Below are positions 1 through 8,308 of a stretch of 64,000 nucleotides of DNA, piece after piece. The position numbers were made by a program, and so were the translations under genes. The notes beneath the pieces are model-generated. The model did no database searches, was not told the origin of the DNA, and saw only the letters and a program-made list of their open reading frames with translations. The stretch is from assembly GCF_900111985.1 (NCBI RefSeq), contig NZ_FOKI01000007.1, positions 124,001-188,000 on the forward strand, written 5' to 3'. Numbering within the stretch: position 1 is the stretch's first letter; each line of letters opens with the position of its first letter. The stretch is from Clostridium frigidicarnis. GTDB taxonomy: Bacteria; Bacillota; Clostridia; Clostridiales; Clostridiaceae.

Positions 1-63
1 TATGTAAGGGACTTCTCAACCCTTCTTACCAATTAGATAAAATTAATATCTTTCTTCTAAAAT

Positions 64-190
64 TCATTGTTTTGACTTATCTTTGCGTCTGGGAAAATAT
101 AACACTTGATCATATAATACCACAAGAGTATCTGGTATATCTACATCCACTATCCTAGAAGATTCCTTCAAGGTTAGAGAACTAACTATT
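64..190 (-). pseudogene. C-terminal fragment of an unidentified gene
   Basis: An open stretch on the minus strand ends at a TGA at 64-66 and reads ...RIVDVDIPDTLVVLYDQ... followed by LYFPRRKDKSKQ. An in-frame stop lies about 42 codons upstream and there is no start codon with a ribosome binding site, so this looks like the tail of a decayed gene. The composition is protein-like, but I do not recognise the family. The short basic C-terminus would suit a transposase or another DNA-binding protein; that is a guess. Confidence 0.25.
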
Positions 191-240
191 TAGTTTCACA
201 CACTAGATTCCATTCAATTATTTTAATAATACGTAATTTT

Positions 241-624
241 CTACTTTCCCTCTGCAATTAATGGATTTCTTGCATCTACTACCTCCATAAGTGCTTCTGG
301 TTCTGCAGTTAGTTTTATATTTTTATAGGTAACCTTTTTCAAGATGGATATCCCTTTCTTATCTAATCCATCTTGATATTCTAGAGCTAGATTTCTTCCT
401 AAAAGATTTTTACTTACTGCATAGTTTATTACTTCATTGTTTTTTATTTGTTTTTGTTTTCACCTATATATATGACTAGGACATATAAACTGCAGTAATT
501 TTTTTATATGATCATCACTAAATCTATTTTCAACATACCCACATAGCAGGTGTTTCTCTAAATACGAAAAGGCCACATACCGGAAATCTAATCCAATATG
601 TAACCTTTTTGTTTTATTAATATA
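241..624 (-). pseudogene. decayed gene with an internal stop, family unknown
   Basis: One minus-strand frame reads as plausible protein over about 125 codons. A first part (HIGLDFRYVAFSYLEKHLL...FICPSHIYR) ends in a TGA, and a second part (NNEVINYAVSKNLLGRNLAL ... MEVVDARNPLIAEGK) continues in the same frame to a TAG at 241-243. An in-frame TAG sits directly upstream of the first part and no start with a ribosome binding site is visible. A single nonsense change in an older gene is the simplest explanation. I do not recognise the product. Confidence 0.3.
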
Positions 625-635
625 AGTAATACCTA

Positions 636-1466
636 TCAACTAATATCCACAGAATAATTTGAAACAGTTTTTCCTGAAAGATCTTTATAATAGAATTTAA
701 TATTTGTATTACCACTGCTATTTATTAAATTTATAAGCAATCCATATGCCCCATTGTTTCCTTGCTTCATTGATCCCATATTTGCATATGTAAAATTAAT
801 AGGAACTGCTGAAGAAGACTTGGAGCACTGTATGGTATCACCTTTCACTTTAACTGTACCATAATTTGTGTCTCCTTGAGAATGATTATGTCCCCAAAGG
901 AATATTACGTTTTCATAATTATTAAGAAGAGAAAGGAGTTTTTCTGCACCTCCAATGGTTCTTTTCCCAAAATAATGAATAGGGCAATGAGAGACAACAA
1001 AAACCGGCTTCGATGAATTTATTTTATTCAAGGAAGATTTAAGATTCTCCATATCACTACTTGTAAAGGATTTACTTGATGAATCCATTACATATACAGC
1101 ATAATCATTATTGTTAACAACTAATCCGGAATCATATTTTCCTCCCTTACTTTTATCATGGTTACCTTCTGCTAATATGGATGGGGTTCCACTAAATTCA
1201 CTCTTCACAGCAGAGACACAAGATTCTGAATCAGTCTGACCTACATAATCACCACCGAAAATCATATAGTCCATTGAGGTTGTAGTACTCTTCAAACTAG
1301 ATAGCCATTTTGTCAAATTGGAAATATCATGGTGAATATCTGAAGTAACTCCAATATATTTGGTATCCCCTACAGTTTGGGAATAAACTGGTGTTGGTGC
1401 ATAAAAACTAACTGTTAACGTTAATATAATAAAAAATATTAGTTTGTTAAATTTTTTCATTCTCAT
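636..1466 (-). CDS. secreted metallophosphoesterase
   Basis: 276 residues. The N-terminus (Lys-rich start, hydrophobic stretch about residues 8-22, then PVYSQ) is a signal peptide with no lipobox, so the enzyme is probably exported. The calcineurin-like metallophosphoesterase signature is complete: SDIHHD (D43, H45), GGDY (D73), EGNHD (N102-H103), VSHCP and WGHNHS near residues 190-195, which together ligate two metal ions. The substrate cannot be told from sequence. The ATG at 1464-1466 is preceded by AAAGGAG with 11 bases between; a second ATG two codons later is possible. It stands alone, with decayed sequence on both sides. Confidence 0.85.
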   Translation of the reverse strand: MRMKKFNKLIFFIILTLTVSFYAPTPVYSQTVGDTKYIGVTSDIHHDISNLTKWLSSLKSTTTSMDYMIFGGDYVGQTDSESCVSAVKSEFSGTPSILAEGNHDKSKGGKYDSGLVVNNNDYAVYVMDSSSKSFTSSDMENLKSSLNKINSSKPVFVVSHCPIHYFGKRTIGGAEKLLSLLNNYENVIFLWGHNHSQGDTNYGTVKVKGDTIQCSKSSSAVPINFTYANMGSMKQGNNGAYGLLINLINSSGNTNIKFYYKDLSGKTVSNYSVDIS

Positions 1467-1673
1467 GTAATCTTACGCTCCTTTCTATTGTTTTAATATA
1501 TACTTTTCATAATCTGACATAAAATATCTATTAAATAATGTTTTATGTTCATTTATAGTATTAATAAAAAAACAAACATTATTCTTGAATTTTACATCAT
1601 CATCTTTATAATCATATATTCCTTTTCTACTTTATCTTGAAAATTAAAAGTTATAATTTTATATTTATAAAAA

Positions 1674-1712
1674 AATGAGTATCTCACTTTCTAGTGAAAT
1701 ACTCATCTTTTT
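1674..1712. terminator. hairpin GAGTATCTCACTTT / AGTGAAATACTC
   Basis: An imperfect stem around GAGTAT(C)TCACT ... AGTGA(A)ATACTC is flanked by A-rich sequence on one side and TTTTT on the other. On the plus strand it reads as a hairpin followed by a T-rich run. It overlaps the end of the MerR-like remnant, so it could also be the relic of coding sequence. Confidence 0.4.
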
Positions 1713-1885
1713 GGTGCTCTATAGCTGAAAGTATAGATTTATCTAGGCAATTTAAAGCTTCAGTTAATTCCTCAAGCTTTTTTTTTATCCTTTAAAACTA
1801 TTATCTATAGCTTTAATATTTCATTTTTGTTAAGCCCTAATGATTTTTCATTATATAAATATCCCCACAGTTTCCTAGTTATTTT
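1678..1885 (-). pseudogene. remnant of a MerR-type regulator
   Basis: On the minus strand, short frames read LYNEKSLGLNKNEILKL, then after a stop and a shift KKLEELTEALNCLDKSILSA and IEHQKDEYFTRK to a TGA. The first part resembles the second helix region of MerR DNA-binding domains (LGFSLKEIKEIL-like), and the second a MerR dimerisation coiled coil. Stops and the missing N-terminus mean that it is not functional. The family call rests on pattern resemblance only. Confidence 0.35.
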
Positions 1886-1898
1886 TTAATTTGATAAA

Positions 1899-1935
1899 TA
1901 TAGGATCTGTTATACAATTACATAACAGATCCTAT
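1899..1935. terminator. strong hairpin downstream of the L,D-transpeptidase gene
   Basis: A perfect 14-bp stem, ATAGGATCTGTTAT / ATAACAGATCCTAT, with an 8-9 base loop lies eight bases past the stop of the minus-strand L,D-transpeptidase gene. The T-run is poor, but stem strength and position support termination. Confidence 0.7.
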
Positions 1936-1943
1936 ATATTAAA

Positions 1944-2786
1944 TTAGTTTATAATTATAGCAGTTTTATCTAATATGTTCTCATAAATCCATTGAGCATT
2001 TTCTACAGCTAATCGAATACATCCATGACTCAAAGCCATCCCAAGTCTATCATCAATTATTTGAGTTCCTGCTGCATTAAATAAAATTGAATGATAATAG
2101 TATCTACCTCGAATTCTAGTAGCATATTTTACCCTATAAGTATCAGAGCCAAAGTAAGGCTTTCTACCATTAACATAAAAAGTGCCCTTAATAGTTGGTG
2201 TACTAGGTTCACCTATTGTACATGACCACTTATACAATAAATTCCACGAACCATCATAATTTTTTTCAAATATATAAGTAAGCTTATTTTTTAAATCTGT
2301 TGTAATTAAATTTATAGTGGGGCTTTTAATTTGATTATCATTTACAAACTTTGTCATATCCGTGTAAAAATACTTAAAATTATATTCCTCAGGTGGATCT
2401 CCATCATCAGAAAGGAAATAGCTAAATATATACCCTTCTTGATTATCATACATAACATGGCTCCAGTCTCCATTTACAGATAACACTTGTACTATAGATT
2501 TTTGAGGGATTATAATTACTGGATTTGACTCAGCAGATGGATAAGACCTTAAAATAACATTTGTCCATGTATATTTTGTTTGGGATAAATAATCACTATA
2601 TACATACCCTCTTTGTCCATTATATGATACCTCATACCAATCTTCTTCAGCTTCGTTAACTTGAACCTTAGACCGTGCAGGTATTACAGTTATTACATTT
2701 GAGGAAGTAGACTTTTCTTTTCTTAGATTAGTATTAGCTAAAGTGTATTTATATAAATTTTGTTCTTGTCTATTATAGTTTCTCAT
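1944..2786 (-). CDS. SH3b-SH3b-L,D-transpeptidase (YkuD family)
   Basis: 280 residues. Two bacterial SH3 repeats (about 17-68 and 75-126) are followed by a YkuD L,D-transpeptidase domain (about 148-280) with the catalytic ALSHGCIRL motif (Cys256). The enzyme class forms 3-3 peptidoglycan cross-links or attaches proteins to peptidoglycan, and SH3b repeats usually bind wall. There is no N-terminal hydrophobic segment or lipobox (the protein starts MRNYNRQEQ), so the normal export route is missing. A mother-cell product acting on spore cortex or coat, or release on lysis, would fit. The start has an AGGGGTG site six bases upstream. Confidence 0.85.
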   Translation of the reverse strand: MRNYNRQEQNLYKYTLANTNLRKEKSTSSNVITVIPARSKVQVNEAEEDWYEVSYNGQRGYVYSDYLSQTKYTWTNVILRSYPSAESNPVIIIPQKSIVQVLSVNGDWSHVMYDNQEGYIFSYFLSDDGDPPEEYNFKYFYTDMTKFVNDNQIKSPTINLITTDLKNKLTYIFEKNYDGSWNLLYKWSCTIGEPSTPTIKGTFYVNGRKPYFGSDTYRVKYATRIRGRYYYHSILFNAAGTQIIDDRLGMALSHGCIRLAVENAQWIYENILDKTAIIIN

Positions 2787-2916
2787 ACTTCACCCCTAAA
2801 TTTACTTTTTATAATATCTTATGAGACTTTTTCTTTATTTAGCACCATTATAATCAAGACCTAGCTGATACAAAATTTTAACTTATTTCTATAAATTCCT
2901 ATAAATATACATAAAA

Positions 2917-2944
2917 AAATCCACGACATTTCTGTCGTGGATTT
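2917..2944 (-). terminator. ssrA terminator
   Basis: The 12-bp stem AAATCCACGACA / TGTCGTGGATTT with a 4-base loop is followed on the minus strand by a T7 run. It starts three bases past the CCA end of tmRNA. Confidence 0.9.
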
Positions 2945-2946
2945 GT

Positions 2947-3302
2947 TGGTGGAGGCGAGGGGAATCGAACCCCTGTCCGAAAATAATGACCCTAAGGCAT
3001 CTCCGAGTGCAGCCAAGTGATTTAAAATTCCCTTCATAAAGCGCCCACTGGCAAGCTCTTTACTTCGGTAGCTTCATAAATTCCGTTCCTAGGTCAAAGC
3101 TTTCCTAAGCTCGGTTCCCCACTAATCGGCGCCCTATCCCAAGTCGTGGGACTCTTAGGTAGAACGAACAGCTATATTAAGCTGCTATTGCAAAATTGTC
3201 TTCTGCGTTTACATTTAGTGCATAATTTTTCAAGGCGGGCTCATGCTTCCCTCCACTCGCTTCCTCAAGACCGCTTACCCCCGTCGAAACCATTACGCCC
3301 CC
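2947..3302 (-). ncRNA. ssrA: tmRNA (transfer-messenger RNA)
   Basis: One-piece tmRNA of about 356 nt on the minus strand. The 5' end GGGGGCGTAATGGTTTCGAC and the 3' tRNA-like end (GGTTCGATTCCCC T-arm, then CGCCTCCACCA) are both present, and the acceptor arms pair (GGGGGCG with CGCCTCC, one G.U). CCA is encoded. The tag reading frame lies at 3177-3206. With SmpB it rescues ribosomes stalled on broken mRNA and marks the product for proteolysis. smpB lies 2.7 kb upstream on the same strand, separated by the DUF2207 pair. Confidence 0.97.
3177..3206 (-). other. tmRNA tag reading frame, AEDNFAIAA
   Basis: The resume codon GCA follows GTAAAC and the frame gives AEDNFAIAA then TAA. It differs from the commonly described clostridial tag AEDNFALAA only by Ile for Leu and keeps the C-terminal Ala-Ala recognised by ClpXP-type proteases. 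Confidence 0.85.
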
Positions 3303-3366
3303 ATGGTTGTAAGTACATCTTATAAACGCTTCACCAAATTACTATATTCAATTTTCAATATACCTT

Positions 3367-3395
3367 ATTTTAATACAATAAAGTAATTCTGTCAA
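3367..3395 (-). promoter_or_regulatory. sigma-A promoter of ssrA
   Basis: On the minus strand TTGACA (3390-3395), a 17-base spacer and TAAAAT (3367-3372) form a near-consensus housekeeping promoter about 65 bases upstream of the mature tmRNA 5' end. The implied 5' leader would be removed by RNase P. Confidence 0.75.
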
Positions 3396-3423
3396 TATAA
3401 CCTGATCTGTAATTAAAAGTTAC

Positions 3424-3488
3424 TTGTGCCACACATAAAATATATAAGGCTCAAAATAGCATTATGTATTTTATATGATGTGACACAA
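3424..3488. repeat. 65-bp imperfect inverted repeat
   Basis: TTGTGCCACACATAAAATATA on the left matches the reverse complement of TATTTTATATGATGTGACACAA on the right with a few mismatches and an insertion. It lies upstream of ssrA and is about as long as the short GGCACATG repeats, but with a different end sequence. It could be a single folded RNA, a terminator relic or a separate repeat class. Confidence 0.5.
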
Positions 3489-3649
3489 ATAAACTTTTTA
3501 TTGTGTGCTATCTTAGTTTTATAATACTACTAAACTCTAAAATATACAATGTAATTTAAATGGATATTAATATAACTTCTTCATCAACCCTCTAATTATA
3601 TGTTAATCAATTAACTTAACTAACATTCTAATCGTTATAAAAATCATAA

Positions 3650-3808
3650 GGCACATGAAAGAAAATAACAAGTCCAAGATGCCACGTATATTTTGTGTCA
3701 GACAAGGAAGTGATATTAGTTCATAGCATAGACTATGGGCTAATATCACTGACGAAGTATGACACAAAATAGACTAGCATACTGACTTGTTATTTTTTTG
3801 AATGTGCT
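3650..3808 (+). repeat. palindromic intergenic repeat, long copy 1
   Basis: The ends GGCACATGAAAGAAAATAAC and GTTATTTTTTTGAATGTGC are inverted copies. Inside is a second long stem (TTTTGTGTCA...ATATTAG / CTAATAT...TGACACAAAA) around CATAGCATAGACTATG. It is nearly identical to the copy at 7241-7400. No open frame of its own. The last codons of the adjacent small membrane protein gene lie inside its right arm. Confidence 0.85.
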
Positions 3809-4034
3809 TAACTACTATTAATGCAAATATTCTACTCTTAGTATACTTATTATTTTTATCATTTTCATTAAATATCATCGCAAGCATAGCTGTATCAAAT
3901 AAAAAAAGTGTAATGATAGACGAAACTTTTTCATTTAAAGGGCTAAATTGTGCTATCACTATGCTCACAGATAATATTACAAAGCTTATTGAGAAGAGTA
4001 TAATTACTTTATACTTCTTTATGCTATTAATCAT
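3774..4034 (-). CDS. small two-helix membrane protein
   Basis: 86 residues from the ATG at 4032-4034, which has CAGGAG eight bases upstream. A GTG three codons earlier overlaps that site and is less likely. Two hydrophobic segments (about 11-29 and 38-56) are followed by a polar tail (NENDKNNKYTK...). It starts 21 bases after the DUF2207 gene and is probably co-transcribed. Its last ten or so codons (HIQKNNKSVC) lie within the palindromic repeat, so the present C-terminus appears to be supplied by that element. Function unknown. Confidence 0.6.
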   Translation of the reverse strand: MINSIKKYKVIILFSISFVILSVSIVIAQFSPLNEKVSSIITLFLFDTAMLAMIFNENDKNNKYTKSRIFALIVVKHIQKNNKSVC

Positions 4035-4055
4035 TTTCTTCACTCCTGTAAAGTA

Positions 4056-5681
4056 TTAGAAAGCTCCTGATCCTCCTCCCCCTCCCCCTGAAAAGTCACT
4101 TCCACTAGAGAAACCTCCAAAACTATCATTGTTATTACTATTGTTTTGTATATTCCTATTAATATCACTATCAATATTACTCCATATATACATATGTGCT
4201 AAAAATAATGAATAGTCATTATTACCATTATCCCTTAAATTCTCTGTAAAGTCCTCTGTTTGCATTTTATCTATTTCTAAAGCAGCTCCATATATCAAAG
4301 CTTCTTCAACATTAGATATACCTTCTAGATCTTCATGCTCTTCTAAATGATTTATAATATATTTTCTATATGCCATCCATTTAAGTTTTTCATTTAATGC
4401 TTCATTACTTAAGACCTCATTACCAACAATTGTTATATAATACTCTAAATCTCTAAAATCTTCTTTAACCACCTCTTCCCACTTAGAAAACTTCTCTTTA
4501 AATTCCACTGCGCCTTCATTTGAACCTACACTTTTTTCAATATTATTAAAAGTTAATACTCCCTTTTTTTCGTACAAACTCATCCATTCCATAAAGTATC
4601 TTAAATGTGGTTCTGACACCATTGATATTTTTTTATTTCTTTTAAAATATAAGAATTCATCTAAACTACCATCATTAGAAACTTCCTTCTTGCCCATAAC
4701 ATAATATCCTTTTTTACACAAATAAAATATAGTTACTGGAATTATTGATGTAGAATTCATAATATACCTTGTATTATATAATAAATTAACCATTGCTGGC
4801 GAAAGATTACTAGGTGGATTTTCTAATATATTCCCCTCAAAGAATTTAAATTCTTCTCTATATTGCTCAACTGCTTCCTTAAGTTTTTTAATATTTCTTG
4901 AATATGCAAATGTTCCAATTGATACTGCCATAATTATTATGATCAATATGGCAATAACCGGAATTTGACTTTCACTAGAATTATTACCCTTTTCTGATTT
5001 ATCTTCGTATGGAATAGGTTCTTTATTCAAAAATTCAGGCTGAAATTGAACCTTTATTCCTAATAAAGATGTAAGATTATCACCATACAAATGGATTCCA
5101 TTTTCATCATAGTTTGTTGTAAATTCTCCTCCGTCTAAATATGAATCATACTTAAAATTATCCATATTAAATTTTGAATCTTTTAATGATAGATTTATAT
5201 CTACTGATTTTACATTAATGTCTTTTTCCACCTTATAAAAGTTCCAATTAAGCTCTGAAAAACCATTATATCTTTTTGCAGCATCAAGAGCAGTGTAGTT
5301 TAGTATAAAGGTCTTTAACTCATCATTACTTTTAGAGAATATCTTAATCTCAGTTTTATCACTTGATTCATTAATTTGATAAGTATTGTTTTCTGACCCA
5401 TTACCTTTCTTTAGTGGAATTATATTATTGTTTTTATCTTTTAAAGATATACTGGAAATTTCATAACCATTACATCCCTTTTTTTCTAGGTTTCTATATA
5501 CTCCATTAAAGTCACCACGAAAGCTGTAACTTAATTCCTCTTCAATATCCACATTACCTATTTCAGTTATTTCAGCTTTTATTTTAAGACTATCTATGTC
5601 ATAGCTTTTTGCTTCAACCTTAATACTGAAAGGCATTATGAAAATTAATGCAAGAAAAATTATTGATAAAAATTTTTTCAA
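4056..5681 (-). CDS. DUF2207 membrane protein
   Basis: 541 residues. A signal peptide (FLSIIFLALIFIMPFS) is followed by an extracellular beta-rich DUF2207 domain (about 25-220), a transmembrane helix at about 240-262, a cytosolic part, and a Gly/Ser-rich end (SDFSGGGGGGSGAF) typical of the family. The role of the family is unknown. The start is TTG, placed after AAGGAGG with nine bases between; it gives a normal KK-plus-hydrophobic signal peptide, so the TTG is believable. First gene of a two-gene unit with the small membrane protein. Confidence 0.85.
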   Translation of the reverse strand: MKKFLSIIFLALIFIMPFSIKVEAKSYDIDSLKIKAEITEIGNVDIEEELSYSFRGDFNGVYRNLEKKGCNGYEISSISLKDKNNNIIPLKKGNGSENNTYQINESSDKTEIKIFSKSNDELKTFILNYTALDAAKRYNGFSELNWNFYKVEKDINVKSVDINLSLKDSKFNMDNFKYDSYLDGGEFTTNYDENGIHLYGDNLTSLLGIKVQFQPEFLNKEPIPYEDKSEKGNNSSESQIPVIAILIIIIMAVSIGTFAYSRNIKKLKEAVEQYREEFKFFEGNILENPPSNLSPAMVNLLYNTRYIMNSTSIIPVTIFYLCKKGYYVMGKKEVSNDGSLDEFLYFKRNKKISMVSEPHLRYFMEWMSLYEKKGVLTFNNIEKSVGSNEGAVEFKEKFSKWEEVVKEDFRDLEYYITIVGNEVLSNEALNEKLKWMAYRKYIINHLEEHEDLEGISNVEEALIYGAALEIDKMQTEDFTENLRDNGNNDYSLFLAHMYIWSNIDSDINRNIQNNSNNNDSFGGFSSGSDFSGGGGGGSGAF

Positions 5682-5909
5682 AAACCCTCTCCTCCTTATA
5701 ATTTAATAACTTCTTATAGCATGGTTCTTCATTCATCTGGTGTCTTTTCTACCATCTAGATGTTAGATAAATTAAGAATACCATCATTTTCTTAATTCCA
5801 CCTTAAAAAACAATAATTATTAGCTTATATAGTATCATTTACCAGTAAATACTTATGTTTTATTATTATATTATTTATTTTCTACATAAATTATTAGACA
5901 CATAAAAGA

Positions 5910-5936
5910 AAATCACGAGATAATTCCCGTGATTCT
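5910..5936 (-). terminator. smpB terminator
   Basis: Stem GAATCACGGG / CTCGTGATT on the minus strand followed by a T-rich tail, directly downstream of smpB. Confidence 0.8.
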
Positions 5937-5959
5937 TCAAAGTATTATTTTAGTTATTT

Positions 5960-6433
5960 TTATCTATATCTTGCTTTCATTTCTCTTTCTATGTCTCTTT
6001 TGTGAGCTTTTTCAAGCATGCTGTCCCTTTTATCGTAATTTTTCTTACCCTTAGCTAAACCAAGAGCTACTTTTACTCTTCCATTTTTTAAATATAAGGA
6101 CAGTGGCACTAAAGTATATCCTTCTTGTGATGTTTTTGCTAAAAGATTTAAAATTTCTTGTTTATGAAGAAGAATTCTTCTATCTCTTAATGGATCAACA
6201 TTAAATAAATTTCCTTGCTCATATGGACTTACATGCATGTTTCTTATATAAATTTCATTATTTCTAATTTCTCCATAAGAGTCTTTTAAATTTGCCTTGC
6301 CTTGTCTTATAGACTTAACCTCTGTTCCAACTAGCTCTATTCCTGCCTCAAAAGCTTCCTCTATAAAATAATCATGTCTAGCTTTTCTATTCTCAGCTAG
6401 AGTTTTATTATTCTTTACTGAATTTTTTGCCAT
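5960..6433 (-). CDS. smpB: SsrA-binding protein SmpB
   Basis: 157 residues from ATG at 6431-6433 (AGAGGTG just upstream; a GTG three codons earlier overlaps that site). The full-length family pattern is present: [75 protein letters not shown] and the basic C-terminal tail ([12 protein letters not shown]) that enters the ribosomal mRNA channel. It binds tmRNA and delivers it to stalled ribosomes. In many clostridia it directly follows rnr; here 26.7 kb separates them. Confidence 0.97.
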   Translation of the reverse strand: MAKNSVKNNKTLAENRKARHDYFIEEAFEAGIELVGTEVKSIRQGKANLKDSYGEIRNNEIYIRNMHVSPYEQGNLFNVDPLRDRRILLHKQEILNLLAKTSQEGYTLVPLSLYLKNGRVKVALGLAKGKKNYDKRDSMLEKAHKRDIEREMKARYR

Positions 6434-6745
6434 AAAAATCACCTCTTTACACTTGGTAATACACTAACTATGTGTAAAATATCATTATCTATTATAATAC
6501 CACATTTACAATATTTCTTATATATATTTATCATATTTTCATATAATATATGCCTTATAACTTTTTAAATCAATTAGAATACTCTTAATGTCAAATACTT
6601 GTTAATATAAAGATTATACGAGATATATTGTTAATTTATTAGATTAACAGAGTTTTTAAGACTATACTAATATTCCAAAAGTATGATTTTTATAGTATAA
6701 TACATTTTAATAGAGTACACTAATTTTTCTATTACGGAGGAAATT
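6434..6745. other. intergenic region, divergent promoters
   Basis: 312 bases between the divergent smpB and GNAT genes. A TATAAT at 6696-6701 with a weak -35 (TTCCAA at 6673-6678) could serve the GNAT gene. Nothing else recognised; no frame with a ribosome binding site seen. Confidence 0.4.
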
Positions 6746-7231
6746 ATGGATAATTTATATGTTACACCCCTTAATGAGAATCAAGCTATAGAGGTATGTA
6801 CTTGGGCTTATGATGAAGAGTTTAAGGTGTATAACTTATTTCCATGGCATGTTGTAAAAAAACTTTCTCTTGACTTATCAATTGATGAAATAAGAGAAGA
6901 GGAATTTTTAGCTATATTGAAAGAAGCTGATTTAATAGGCTACGGTAGACTTCATCTTTTTAATGATAAGGTCTTTATAGGTATTGGATTAAGACCAGAC
7001 TATTGTAGCAATGGACATGGGGAATCTGCTATGGCTATTATAATAAAAGAAGCCCAAATTCGTTACCCAAATGCCCCAATAGCATTGGAAGTAAGAAGCT
7101 TTAATGAACGTGCTATTAAATGTTATAAAAAGGTAGGTTTCAATACTAAATATAACTACAATCGTATAACCCTAGAAGGGGAAGAGAATTTTATATACAT
7201 GGAATACACAAATTCAAATATAAACGCATAA
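6746..7231 (+). CDS. GNAT family N-acetyltransferase
   Basis: 161 residues with a complete GNAT fold: the acetyl-CoA pyrophosphate loop region LRPDYCSNGHGESAM, then IALEVRSFNERAIKCYKKVGF (motif B, typical ending in a YxxxGF). The substrate is unknown; similar stand-alone GNATs acetylate small amines or protein N-termini. ATG with ACGGAGGAAATT upstream. It is followed by a long palindromic repeat and a two-way terminator. Confidence 0.85.
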   Translation: MDNLYVTPLNENQAIEVCTWAYDEEFKVYNLFPWHVVKKLSLDLSIDEIREEEFLAILKEADLIGYGRLHLFNDKVFIGIGLRPDYCSNGHGESAMAIIIKEAQIRYPNAPIALEVRSFNERAIKCYKKVGFNTKYNYNRITLEGEENFIYMEYTNSNINA

Positions 7232-7240
7232 CACTCTTTA

Positions 7241-7400
7241 AGACACATGAAAGAAAATAACAAGTCCAAGATGCCATGTATATTTTGTGTCATACAAGGA
7301 AGCAATATTAGTTCATAGCATAGACTATGGGCTAATATTGCTGACGAAGTATGGCACGAAATAGACTAGCATACTGACTTTTTATTTTTTTGAATGTGCC
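7241..7400 (+). repeat. palindromic intergenic repeat, long copy 2
   Basis: Nearly identical over its length to the copy at 3650-3808 (roughly ten differences). CA at 7303-7304 and TG at 7339-7340 replace TG and CA at the paired positions of copy 1, so the inner stem is kept. Two A-to-G changes in the right arm (TGGCACGAAAT) convert A-U to G.U pairs if the plus strand is transcribed. It sits in the 3' region of the GNAT gene. Confidence 0.85.
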
Positions 7401-7402
7401 TA

Positions 7403-7450
7403 AATCAGCCACAATACAACTGAGCCTCAGTTATATTGTGGCTGATTTTT
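7403..7450. terminator. bidirectional terminator
   Basis: A 14-bp stem AATCAGCCACAATA / TATTGTGGCTGATT with a T run on both strands lies between the converging GNAT and aldolase genes. An inner ACTGAG/CTCAGT extends the hairpin. Confidence 0.9.
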
Positions 7451-7470
7451 AAATTATATTAATATAATCC

Positions 7471-8115
7471 TTATTTAGGAACACTTTCCCAGTCTTTTAA
7501 AAACTTTTCAATACCTGCATCTGTTAATGGATGTTTAGTCATTTGCTTTAAAACATTAAGAGGTACAGTTGCAATATGTGCCCCTATTCTTGCTGCATTT
7601 GTTACATGAATTGGATTTCTTATACTTGCTGCAATTATTTTTGATTCTATTCCATGAATCTGAAAAATTTCTACTATCTCTTCAATTAAATTCATTCCAT
7701 CCATTCCTATGTCATCTAATCTTCCAAGGAAAGGACTTACATAAGTTGCTCCAGCTCTTGCTGCGAGCAAAGCTTGAGCTGATGAGAATATTAATGTAAT
7801 GTTAGTTTTTATGCCATTTTCAGTTAATATTTTAGTTGCTTTTAATCCCTCTTCACACATTGGTAACTTTATAACTATATTTTCATGAATTTTCACAAGT
7901 TCCAAAGCTTCTTTAACCATATCCTTACAATTCAAGCTAACAACTTCAGCACTTATTGGCCCGTTGACTATAGAAGTAATTTCTCCTATAACTTCCTTAA
8001 AGTCTCTTCCACTCTTAGCTATTAGTGATGGGTTAGTTGTAACCCCACTTATTATACCCATTTCGTTAGCTTCCTTAATCTCGCTAACAATAGCGGTATC
8101 AATAAATAATTCCAT
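7471..8115 (-). CDS. fsa: transaldolase-like fructose-6-phosphate aldolase
   Basis: 214 residues, the standard length of the short transaldolase/FSA class. The beta-barrel motifs are all present: [30 protein letters not shown] with the Schiff-base Lys83, [25 protein letters not shown] and ATVPL. It is a cytosolic Schiff-base aldolase of the pentose phosphate/sugar phosphate pathways; whether it acts as transaldolase or as F6P aldolase cannot be decided here. Start ATG with CTAGGAGG upstream. Single-gene unit ending at the shared terminator. Confidence 0.92.
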   Translation of the reverse strand: MELFIDTAIVSEIKEANEMGIISGVTTNPSLIAKSGRDFKEVIGEITSIVNGPISAEVVSLNCKDMVKEALELVKIHENIVIKLPMCEEGLKATKILTENGIKTNITLIFSSAQALLAARAGATYVSPFLGRLDDIGMDGMNLIEEIVEIFQIHGIESKIIAASIRNPIHVTNAARIGAHIATVPLNVLKQMTKHPLTDAGIEKFLKDWESVPK

Positions 8116-8308
8116 AGATTTTACCTCCTAGGTGTTAAATATGTATTTATTATATCATATTTAAGAAAATGTTTACAGATTATACTTCATCTCATTACTG
8201 TCTAAAAGAGTTTTTTATTTCTAATTGAAACCCTTTAATTACATGATAAAAATTATCAACAAACAGTAATTTTATGATATATTATATATAAGAACTACAG
8301 AAAAGGAG

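Noticed and set aside
3177-3221. Longer tag reading ALNVNAEDNFAIAA
   Set aside because: The frame is open upstream, but the resume codon of tmRNA follows the conserved upstream TAAAC-type element, giving GCA at 3204-3206 and the usual nine-residue tag.
2947-3302. A separate tRNA-Ala gene
   Set aside because: The tRNA-like acceptor and T-arm belong to tmRNA; there is no anticodon arm, and the 5' and 3' parts are about 300 bases apart with a tag frame between.
3650-3808. Palindromic repeats as ordinary rho-independent terminators
   Set aside because: The outer stem has a central non-pairing stretch, sequence identity between copies is far above what terminators need, and separate normal terminators lie beside several copies.
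3802-4059. Plus-strand hydrophobic open frame opposite the small membrane protein
   Set aside because: Antisense shadow; no ribosome binding site, and its hydrophobicity mirrors the real gene.
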